Shown: in pieces, positions 1 through 7,063 of the stretch | Layout: every line of letters begins with the position of its first letter | Numbering within the stretch: the stretch's first letter is position 1 | NCBI RefSeq assembly: GCF_000317145.1 | Contig: NC_019697.1 | Span: forward strand, 3,196,385-3,260,384 | DNA: 64,000 nucleotides | From: Chamaesiphon minutus PCC 6605 | GTDB taxonomy: Bacteria > Cyanobacteriota > Cyanobacteriia > Cyanobacteriales > Chamaesiphonaceae | Direction: 5' to 3' | Program-made: the position numbers and the translations under genes | Notes under the pieces: model-generated | Told to the model about the DNA's origin: nothing | Databases searched by the model: none | The model's input: the letters and a program-made list of their open reading frames with translations, nothing else

Positions 1-308
1 CGTCCGTAAAAAGTCAGGGGATTATCCCACTTCACCATGCCATTGAGACTATTTACCAGCGTGACATACCACTGGGATACTCGATCGATTTCTTCCGTTT
101 TTTCGCTCCCCAAAAAAGTCCTGACAGCGATCGCTAGTGTTAGTTTTCGCATCTCTTTTTCTAGGCTAATCGTGCCCAGCTTGCCCCAATTTGCCACTGT
201 TTCGGTGACAACCGCCTGAATCGTGTCAAAGTAAGAGGCGATCGCTTGATGATGGAACATCGGCAAAATTAGCTTCCGACTGGCGCGATGCTCTGCACCA
301 TCTTGCAA

Positions 309-343
309 CCTGAGTTCGATGAGGCTATGCCTCATCGAACTCA
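309..343. repeat. Perfect terminal hairpin at the left end of IS982 copy 1
   Basis: CTGAGTTCGATGAGGC is followed by a TAT loop and its exact complement, giving a 16 bp stem. The outer arm is the terminal inverted repeat itself, so the left end carries a second, inverted copy of the transposase target. The right end has only a shorter hairpin, GATGAGGC-TGT/ACA-GCCTCATC. Confidence 0.85.
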
Positions 344-462
344 GATGTGACAACATGTTCAGCTTAATAGCAAATTTTATGTAAATTTTGGCACGATAAA
401 ACCCATCATTAAGATGATTAATGATTGAAAATATTGAGTTAAGTTAATAAATAAATAATCGG

Positions 463-1353
463 CTAAATAGGAACAATACTAAAGAAGTTTTGAGCAGGCT
501 CATCTAGCTTCAAACTCGGCTTTTTAGGTTGATGAGTATAAGCAATTAATGCTGTAATCAGATTTAGCATGAAATTATGCAAGCTCCGATGGCGAGAATG
601 GACTAAATAACAAATATTTTTTAACTGGTCATTTACCGTTTCAATCAGCGAGCGTTTCCGAAGTGATATTTTGTCATCCATCAAGATGAGCTTGTTTTTC
701 ATATTAGATTTTAGTGGCGTAATTAGCTGCAATCCTTTATTTAATAATTCTTCAAATAGTTCTTTCTTAATATATCCTTTGTCTCCAAATATTTTTCCTG
801 ATATTCCCTGTGTCATTGATGGCAAATGTGTGCGGTCATCGACATTGCCAGGTGTGATTTTGCAGCTTAATATCTCTCCGCAATCATTAATAATTAAATG
901 AAGCTTGAATCCAAAGTACCATCCCATAGAACTCTTACTCAGCTTGGCAGTTTCTTTGAAAACCTTATTTCTTTTAATTCTTTTTGGGTGACAAACTGGA
1001 ATAGCCGTGCTATCCACGAAACTAATTCCAGTCACCTTACCTTGACGAGAGTTGAGATAATAAAGGCAAGCTATTAAAACATTTGGCATCAACTCCACCA
1101 TTCTATTGTAACTAACCAATTTTGGAAAATAATCAGTTAAGTTTTGACAAACATTTTTGAGGTAATAATCCTTAAATGTTCGATAGCTTGACTGATGGAA
1201 ATGAATAGAAATAGTCATGACCTCGCTCAGTGATAGGCCGCAGCGTTTTGGTAAGCTATTACCGTTGGCAGGGAAAGATATTGATGAAAAAGTTGCCAGC
1301 CAATCTTGGCAGAAATCATCTATTTCACAAAATAGTTCGGTTAAGTCCATCAT
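463..1353 (-). CDS. IS982-family DDE transposase (copy 1, intact)
   Basis: This 296-residue protein catalyses cut-and-paste movement of its own element. The IS982 signature is clear: FVDSTAIPVCH (first catalytic Asp, D114), the SSMGWYFGFKLH stretch, TPGNVDDR, GDKGYI (second Asp, D191) and RSLIETVNDQLKN (Glu, E238). Length matches the family (about 270-300 residues). It starts MMDLTELFCEIDDF, and either of the two adjacent Met codons could serve. Compared with copy 2 it has five T (coding strand) instead of four near codon 21 and so keeps its frame. The TIRs, target duplication and catalytic triad are all present, so the element could be active, though no activity can be shown from sequence. 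Confidence 0.93.
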   Translation of the reverse strand: MMDLTELFCEIDDFCQDWLATFSSISFPANGNSLPKRCGLSLSEVMTISIHFHQSSYRTFKDYYLKNVCQNLTDYFPKLVSYNRMVELMPNVLIACLYYLNSRQGKVTGISFVDSTAIPVCHPKRIKRNKVFKETAKLSKSSMGWYFGFKLHLIINDCGEILSCKITPGNVDDRTHLPSMTQGISGKIFGDKGYIKKELFEELLNKGLQLITPLKSNMKNKLILMDDKISLRKRSLIETVNDQLKNICYLVHSRHRSLHNFMLNLITALIAYTHQPKKPSLKLDEPAQNFFSIVPI

Positions 1354-1512
1354 CTAAGTGTGGTTTTCTAATATATATATTAATTTAACCAGAATCAGAG
1401 ATTATACATAAGGGTTGCAATGCTATTTGTACTTTTATTTGCCGACCGCTCCTCAGAACTTTTAATAACTTATTAATTGTTAATTATTTGTAATTATCGA
1501 TCGACGTTTTAC

Positions 1513-1559
1513 TTCCAAGTCATTATCAATAATCAAAGCTTATTGATAATGACTTGGAA
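1513..1559. repeat. 19 bp-stem hairpin inside IS982, upstream of the transposase
   Basis: TTCCAAGTCATTATCAATA, a 9 nt loop and the exact complement form a strong hairpin about 160 bp upstream of the transposase start. The same structure is kept in copy 2 at 4223-4269. It could limit read-through transcription into the transposase, be a small nested palindromic repeat, or be a structured RNA. Confidence 0.75.
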
Positions 1560-1944
1560 ATATCTCATTTTAATAATTGATGTTTATGACTCAAGCACAG
1601 TCAGAGACTTGATTTGATGATGAGGCACAGCCTCATCGAACTCAGGTTTGCAGCAACACCAAATCTTTACTCACGATCGGTTCTAGCGATCGATTCCCCA
1701 ATCGCGATGATAACTTGTCAGCGGCATCTTTTAACATCAATTGATTAGCCTCTGGCCCAATCAGACAAGCACATTTACCAAAGCCGAGCGCGGCTGGGAA
1801 TGATATTTTGAAAATATTGCCGTACTCTTGATACTGCTGCCAATAAAATAGCTCGTGGTTGACGAGGGCACCGATCGTGTGTCCGATGAACGGCAATCCA
1901 AAGCTCCCAGGCATCATGTCAGCGGACTTAAGTTTATCCGTCAT

Positions 1945-1981
1945 AACAACAATTTATTCCAAATTGTGACATAATTATTTT
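1945..1981. promoter_or_regulatory. Divergent promoter region between P450 and TetR-like genes
   Basis: Only 37 bp separate the two start codons, so the promoters and any TetR operator must overlap here or extend into the coding starts. The stretch is AT-rich, with the partial dyad ATTGTGACATAATTAT. No clean operator can be assigned by eye. Confidence 0.4.
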
Positions 1982-2911
1982 ATGAGTAAGTCCTCATCTT
2001 TGTCAAGTGATCGAACTCTTCGTCGCCAACCCCAGCAACAACGCGGGAAACAGCGCGTAGAGAAGATTCTCCTTGCCGCTGCGGAAGTTTTCGCCGAGGC
2101 AGGATTTGCAGCAGCCACGATCCAACAAATCGCCGATCGAGCCAATACTGCTGTCGGTTCGATTTACCAATTTTTCCCAGATAAATTAGCGATTTTCCAA
2201 GCTCTGCTTTCAGAGCACATGCAGCAGCAAGAAATCTTGGAGACAAATTTTTTTGCTGCCGATCTGAATCGCCCACTTATGCAACTGATCGGCGAATATA
2301 TCGATACCCTAGCTTGCTACTTTGAACGGCCTATTCCGCGCTGTATCGCCTTACAAGACTATTTACAGCCGATCGCTGGACTGTCTAATCTAGTTGAAGA
2401 CATGCCAGAGCAACTATCGATATCATTGAAAAGACATGCCAATTTTTATCGACAACGCAACCCTAATTTGAGCGAAGCCAAAAGTGAATTACTTACGGAA
2501 GTTGCTCACAATATGTCAAATAGCTTGTTTCTGAGTGCGCTCAAGAGTGATGCAACACACCGCCAGGAAATTTATGCCGAAATCAAGGATGTGCTCTACG
2601 GCTATCTCAATCCGCACATCGGCGACCATTTACTCCCAGTGTCTAATCAATTGATGATATGCCCCGACTGTCAGAGCGATCGAGTGGCGAAGAACGGTCG
2701 CCAGCAAGGCAAACAACGTTATATATGTAGAGGATGTGGGCGGCAATTCCTCGATCGATACACGCCTAGAGGATATCCTCTAGACGTTAGACAGAGGTGC
2801 CTCGCTCTCCATGCGCAGGGAGTCGGCTTTCGGGAAATCGAGCGTCAGACGGGGGTAGATTGCAATACGGTGATTAATTGGGTGAAAAATCTTCAAGCAC
2901 CTAGTGGGTAA
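1982..2911 (+). CDS. TetR-family regulator fused to an IS1 InsA-type zinc-finger/HTH domain
   Basis: The 309-residue protein has two parts. Residues 22-76 are a TetR DNA-binding domain (ILLAAAEVFAEAGFAAATIQQIA, then GSIYQFFPDK), and residues to about 215 form the helical ligand/dimer domain. From Met225 on it reads as the InsA protein of cyanobacterial IS1-family elements: C227-x2-C230 and C249-x2-C252 zinc knuckles, GKQRYICRGCGRQF, then the helix-turn-helix VGFREIERQTGVDCNTVINWVK, stopping soon after. No insB or transposase core follows. The gene is divergent from the P450 gene, the usual place for a TetR repressor of an oxygenase. Either the protein gained a second DNA-binding module, or an IS1 insertion was later cut down and left its first ORF in frame. 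Both domains are recognisable; function of the fusion is inference. Confidence 0.85.
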   Translation: MSKSSSLSSDRTLRRQPQQQRGKQRVEKILLAAAEVFAEAGFAAATIQQIADRANTAVGSIYQFFPDKLAIFQALLSEHMQQQEILETNFFAADLNRPLMQLIGEYIDTLACYFERPIPRCIALQDYLQPIAGLSNLVEDMPEQLSISLKRHANFYRQRNPNLSEAKSELLTEVAHNMSNSLFLSALKSDATHRQEIYAEIKDVLYGYLNPHIGDHLLPVSNQLMICPDCQSDRVAKNGRQQGKQRYICRGCGRQFLDRYTPRGYPLDVRQRCLALHAQGVGFREIERQTGVDCNTVINWVKNLQAPSG

Positions 2912-3080
2912 AATAAGTTTAAACCTCTTCTAAGAGGATGTCTGAAAAGTCTAATTGCTTCGTTTGCAGTGGGTAAATCCCCCTGTCTTGTCGCACACAA
3001 ACGGGAGGGAACCTCCCGTTCGATGCGCCGCTAAATCCCCCTTAAAAAGGGGGACTAAGAGTCTGGTTCCCCCCTTAAAA
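2912..3080. repeat. Intergenic hairpin repeats, including a CTGTCTTGTC-type repeat
   Basis: 2983-3030 reads CTGTCTTGTCGCACACAA followed by the hairpin ACGGGAGG-GA-ACCTCCCGT and a GCGCCGC tail. It belongs to a family also seen near 15.1, 20.9, 42.0 and 49.3 kb. Next to it, CCCCCTT-AAAA-AGGGGG (3035-3052) is another small hairpin. No gene is seen. Confidence 0.6.
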
Positions 3081-4134
3081 AGCTATCCATTACCCACAGA
3101 TCGTGTAATATTTGCATTTCGAATATTACACGATCTGTCCCCAAGAACCAATAACTGACTAGAGTTGAGTTAGAATCGAGTTATAAATCATCAAAAAAGA
3201 GGTCAAAAATGGAAACTTGGGTAGCATGAGAGCTAAGATATCTGTCGATGAAAGATGTGCGGCTGAAGCAGAGATTAATTACTTTAGTAGAACAACTAAG
3301 TTGTAAACCAACTGAAAGTATCCCACTGGCTTGCGGAAACTGGGCAAAGACCAAAGCTGCATATCGATTTTGGGACAATAAAAAAGTGGATTTCAACGAA
3401 ATTATTGCCGCTGGTCAATTAAGTACGCTAGACAGAATGAAAGATGAGGAAATCATCTTAGCTATTCAAGATCCAACGGATCTAGATTTTACACACCATC
3501 CACACACTCAAGGACTAGGACATCTAGAGGCAGCTTATTTACGCGGAATCAAGGTACATACAACACTAGCCGTCAGCGGTGAGGGCGTTCCCTTGGGTGT
3601 ACTAGGACAAGAAATTTGGACTAGAGATCTTGAGACAATTGGTAAAAAGCACAAAAGAAAACAGAAAGAAACTAGTGAAAAAGAAAGTCAAAGATGGTTG
3701 ACAGCCCAGCAACAAACAGTCATTAATACTCAGGGTAAACAGAAAATTATTACTGTAGCAGACCGAGCAGCAGACATTTTTGATTTATTCAGTCAAGCCA
3801 GTAATAACAATGGTGATTTTCTGATTCGTGCCTGTCATAATCGGAGAGTTGAGAGTGAGTTATCCTATCTAATTCCGACGATTGAGGCGGCACCGATTGC
3901 GGGTGAAATGAATGTGGAGATTAAGCGAAATTCTCATAGTGCCGCAAGAATTGCCAGACTCAATATTCAGTTCATGAGTATGACTATTTATCAACCAGCG
4001 AATCGGACAATTGCCCAGTCATTGCCACCAGTAACAGTCAATGTCATCTTAGCGACAGAGACTGATTTCCCGCCGTTTCTTGTGAGTGCATCTTAGAACC
4101 AGATGAATGGCAAGCTTTAGCTTGTCATCATCTA

Positions 4135-5473
4135 ACCTGAGTTCGATGAGGCTGTGCCTCATCATCAAATCAAGTCTCTGACTGTGCTTGAGTCATAAAC
4201 ATCAATTATTAAAATGAGATATTTCCAAGTCATTATCAATAAGCTTTGATTATTGATAATGACTTGGAAGTAAAACGTCGATCGATAATTACAAATAATT
4301 AACAATTAATAAGTTATTAAAAGTTCTGAGGAGCGGTCGGCAAATAAAAGTACAAATAGCATTGCAACCCTTATGTATAATCTCTGATTCTGGTTAAATT
4401 AATATATATATTAGAAAACCACACTTAGATGATGGACTTAACCGAACTATTTTGTGAAATAGATGATTTCTGCCAAGATTGGCTAGCAACTTTTCATCAA
4501 TATCTTTCCCTGCCAACGGTAATAGCTTACCAAAACGCTGCGGCCTATCACTGAGCGAGGTCATGACTATTTCTATTCATTTCCATCAGTCAAGCTATCG
4601 AACATTTAAGGATTATTACCTCAAAAATGTTTGTCAAAACTTAACTGATTATTTTCCAAAGTTGGTTAGTTACAATAGAATGGTGGAGTTGATGCCAAAT
4701 GTTTTAATAGCTTGCCTTTATTATCTCAACTCTCGTCAAGGTAAGGTGACTGGAATTAGTTTCGTGGATAGCACGGCTATTCCAGTTTGTCACCCAAAAA
4801 GAATTAAAAGAAATAAGGTTTTCAAAGAAACTGCCAAGCTGAGTAAGAGTTCTATGGGATGGTACTTTGGATTCAAGCTTCATTTAATTATTAATGATTG
4901 CGGAGAGATATTAAGCTGCAAAATCACACCTGGCAATGTCGATGACCGCACACATTTGCCATCAATGACACAGGGAATATCAGGAAAAATATTTGGAGAC
5001 AAAGGATATATTAAGAAAGAACTATTTGAAGAATTATTAAATAAAGGATTGCAGCTAATTACGCCACTAAAATCTAATATGAAAAACAAGCTCATCTTGA
5101 TGGATGACAAAATATCACTTCGGAAACGCTCGCTGATTGAAACGGTAAATGACCAGTTAAAAAATATTTGTTATTTAGTCCATTCTCGCCATCGGAGCTT
5201 GCATAATTTCATGCTAAATCTGATTACAGCATTAATTGCTTATACTCATCAACCTAAAAAGCCGAGTTTGAAGCTAGATGAGCCTGCTCAAAACTTCTTT
5301 AGTATTGTTCCTATTTAGCCGATTATTTATTTATTAACTTAACTCAATATTTTCAATCATTAATCATCTTAATGATGGGTTTTATCGTGCCAAAATTTAC
5401 ATAAAATTTGCTATTAAGCTGAACATGTTGTCACATCTGAGTTCGATGAGGCATAGCCTCATCGAACTCAGGT
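4135..5473 (+). mobile_element. IS982-family insertion sequence, copy 2 (1339 bp)
   Basis: Same element as copy 1 but in the other orientation, with ends ACCTGAGTTCGATGAGGCT at 4135 and its complement ending at 5473. It is flanked by the 5 bp direct repeat ATCTA (4130-4134 and 5474-5478). It sits inside the Tn5-like transposase remnant. It is one base shorter than copy 1 because of a T deletion in the transposase gene, with few other differences, so both insertions look recent. Confidence 0.92.
4429..5318 (+). pseudogene. IS982-family transposase (copy 2, frameshifted)
   Basis: The start ATG at 4429 matches that of copy 1, but the run of five T near codon 21 is four T here (4491-4494). The reading frame therefore ends after about 40 codons. 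The rest, from ISFPANGNSLPK to NFFSIVPI, is open in the shifted frame and keeps all three catalytic residues. A TTG at 4479 could restart translation 20 codons downstream of the original start, but no good ribosome site is seen for it. The element can probably move only with enzyme from copy 1. Confidence 0.85.
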
Positions 5474-5746
5474 ATCTAGGTTCTCCTGTGCCACTAGCAC
5501 AGCCACCATCATTGGGGGAAGCCGTTTTGTGGATTGCTCAACTGGGTGGTTTTTTAGCCCGTGCTGGTGATGGTGTACCTGGTGTTAAGACAATTTGGCG
5601 TGGATTCTCTCGGTTGACAGATTTAGTCAAGATGTGGAGATTACTCAATGCAGCTCTGCATCCCATCTAGAACTTCTCGATTTACGGGACAGATCGTGTA
5701 TTTTTTGCAGTGCAAAAAATACACGATCTGTGGGTAATGGATAGCT

Positions 5747-6037
5747 TATAAAAGGGAGGAGAAGATTCTAGAGATTTATGCGAACTACTTTTACTTTCTA
5801 ACTGTTTCTCTTTGTGAGAATGCTATGGTAACGAGTTATGGATGATTGTAGTGCTGGATTTATTTTTGCTAGAAGAACCCGGATCTGTGGGGAGAAAATC
5901 TGCGGGTTCAGTTTTTGACGTTGCTGAATTAAGGCATGAAAACATCGGTGGGGCAATTCATAAATTGTCCCTACCGATGAGAAAGAATTCTCTGTTCGCC
6001 TGTCGCTCCCAGCCGCCCCGCCCCCGAACCAATTCTA
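5747..6037. other. Intergenic stretch with one hairpin, no gene recognised
   Basis: Between the Tn5-like element and the phosphatase gene there is no convincing coding region. Bases 5943-5981 form an imperfect hairpin (CATCGGTGGGGCAATT paired with AATTGTCCCTACCGATG) that may end transcription or be a small repeat. Confidence 0.4.
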
Positions 6038-6796
6038 TTAAAACTTCACCCGCGTCGGTTCTACCTCTTTAACGACTCGATCGAGCGGTTGTTTGCGCTG
6101 TTTTCCGGAAAACACATTGACCTGGTAGACCAGGGCATTTGTAATATCTAGGGCGGTCATCCAGCCGCTTTTGCGGTGATAGGCACCAGTTTCGATATTT
6201 AGCCAGCCGGGACCTTGAGCGACTTCTCCAGGTCGGACACCGGGGAGCGTGAAGGTAATTGTGTGTCCGGTAATGATGGTTTTGTCGGGAAAATAGGGAA
6301 ATTGATTGCTCAAAAACTTTTCTCTAATCCAGCAAAATTGCTCGTTATTTTGCTTATCGAGCGATCGAAATGGATCGACTCCCGCATGGACTAGAAATAC
6401 ATTGCCTAAATCGAGATAAGAGGGCAGACTGGCAAACCATTTCATGTCGTCTGCTGGAATCCCACCATCGCCATAGCTTTCCAATGTGGTGTCGCCGCCA
6501 GATGGTAACCAATGGCGTAGTGACATTTCATCGATTTTGCCATGATTGAGTGATGTCAATAACATCACTTCATGATTGCCCATCAGGCAGGGATAGTTGC
6601 GCTCCCGAATCCACTTGACTACCTGCGCGCTTTTGGGGCCACGATCGATGACATCGCCCAAAAAATACACCCGATCTTCTGGCGCGATCTTACAAAAATT
6701 AATCAGTTGCAGCATCCCATCGTAATGACCGTGGACGTCACCGATGGCAAACTGTCGGGGTTTAATGCTATTCTTCGATTGAAAAAAGTTAAACAT
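6038..6796 (-). CDS. PPP-family serine/threonine protein phosphatase (metallophosphoesterase)
   Basis: 252 residues with the complete PPP signature: GDVHGHYDGM (metal ligands Asp and His, residues 18-21), GDVIDRGPKS (about 47-56), GNHEVM (about 73-78), and later histidines in TGHTITF and VHAGVDP. These enzymes use two metal ions to remove phosphate from Ser/Thr (sometimes Tyr) of proteins; bacterial members resemble PrpA/PrpB of enterics and the SppA type of cyanobacteria. Length is normal. It begins MFNFFQSKNSIKPRQFAIGDVHG and looks cytosolic, with no membrane segment. A second phosphatase of another family (PP2C) lies 267 bp upstream on the same strand. Specific substrate unknown. Confidence 0.9.
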   Translation of the reverse strand: MFNFFQSKNSIKPRQFAIGDVHGHYDGMLQLINFCKIAPEDRVYFLGDVIDRGPKSAQVVKWIRERNYPCLMGNHEVMLLTSLNHGKIDEMSLRHWLPSGGDTTLESYGDGGIPADDMKWFASLPSYLDLGNVFLVHAGVDPFRSLDKQNNEQFCWIREKFLSNQFPYFPDKTIITGHTITFTLPGVRPGEVAQGPGWLNIETGAYHRKSGWMTALDITNALVYQVNVFSGKQRKQPLDRVVKEVEPTRVKF

Positions 6797-7063
6797 AGAA
6801 TAGTTAGTACTGGATGATATCGATCGGTTATTAACCGATCCCTCAGCCGTAGGGTATCGCTCTCGTTTTAACGTTGGACGTTAGATAGTCGTATTGGATA
6901 CTATATTTCTCATTATTGCTCAATTTCTAGATATGAGGGCTGAATCTATCTTTTAGCTACTTGACGGGGATCGGGGCGCGCCAGGTGGGGAAAAGCAGCG
7001 AATGTCTAGCAATTTAAGTAGTCTATTCCCAGCTCTTGTTTGTATTATCAAACTTTACGAGTT

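Larger units (their letters stand above)
308..1647 (-). mobile_element. IS982-family insertion sequence, copy 1 (1340 bp)
   Basis: The ends are inverted repeats: ACCTGAGTTCGATGAGGCT at 308 and its complement ending at 1647. They are flanked by the 5 bp direct repeat TTGCA (303-307 and 1648-1652), which marks the target site inside the P450 gene. The element holds one full-length IS982-type transposase gene. It is longer than the roughly 1 kb usual for the family because about 290 bp lie upstream of the transposase and 155 bp downstream. A near-identical copy sits at 4135-5473 in opposite orientation. Confidence 0.92.
1..1944 (-). pseudogene. Cytochrome P450 gene, split by IS982 copy 1 and cut by the window edge
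   Basis: The N-terminal piece (1944 down to 1648) encodes about 99 residues, with a PGSFGLPFIGHT start typical of CYP120-like cyanobacterial P450s and ending SKDLVLLQ. Reading resumes at 307 with DGAEHRASRKL, the helix-C motif that binds a heme propionate, and continues in frame to base 1. The two halves join perfectly if the 1340 bp insertion and one TTGCA duplication are removed. P450s are heme mono-oxygenases acting on hydrophobic substrates such as retinoids or terpenoids. The heme-ligand cysteine would lie outside the window, so intactness of the far 3' part is unknown. The N-terminal fragment gains a stop (CAA ACC TGA) from the element's end. The gene is divergent from the TetR-like gene 37 bp away, which probably controlled it. 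The broken state is seen directly; the substrate is not known. Confidence 0.88.
3209..5670 (+). pseudogene. Tn5/IS4-like transposase, four-fold broken
   Basis: Translation from the ATG at 3209 gives METWVA, then a TGA stop (3227-3229), then the typical N-terminus ELRYLSMKDVRLKQRLITLV in the same frame. The body shows ACGNWAKTKAAYRFWDN, AIQDPTDLDF (first catalytic Asp) and ITVADRAADIFDLF (second Asp). After TETDFPPFL about 110 residues are missing, including the Y-R-W-E segment with the catalytic Glu, and the frame changes to CECILEPDEWQAL. IS982 copy 2 then interrupts it. The C-terminus PSLGEAVLWIAQLGGFLARAGDGV...IWRG resumes at about 5485 and ends at 5670. A stop codon, a deletion, a frameshift and an insertion together mean this copy cannot make active enzyme. 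Confidence 0.88.
3081..5746 (+). mobile_element. Decayed Tn5/IS4-like element with 27 bp inverted repeats, invaded by IS982
   Basis: AGCTATCCATTACCCACAGA and seven further bases (3081-3107) recur as an exact inverted repeat at 5720-5746. Next to each end is a hairpin built on ACAGATCGTGTA: 3096-3138 on the left and 5689-5731 on the right, with different inner bases. Between them lie the remains of a Tn5-type transposase gene and the whole of IS982 copy 2. Without the IS982 insertion the element is about 1.32 kb. I do not see matching 9 bp target duplications outside the repeats, so the exact outer edge is uncertain. Confidence 0.7.

Noticed and set aside
671-901. 76-residue ORF antisense to the IS982 transposase (also at 4880-5110)
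   Set aside because: It is present only because both IS copies are the same sequence; it lies fully inside the transposase gene and has no ribosome site or recognisable feature.
2766-2783. Perfect 18 bp palindrome as a TetR operator
   Set aside because: It lies inside the InsA-like coding part, far from the divergent promoter, and its codons match conserved InsA residues; noted only as an oddity.
3071-5756. A 9 bp target duplication for the Tn5-like element
   Set aside because: The flanks CCCCTTAAA and ATAAAAGGG are closer to inverted than direct repeats, so no duplication can be claimed.
5842-6072. 76-residue ORF next to the Tn5-like element
   Set aside because: It overlaps the 3' end of the phosphatase gene and a hairpin repeat; no motif or ribosome site supports it.
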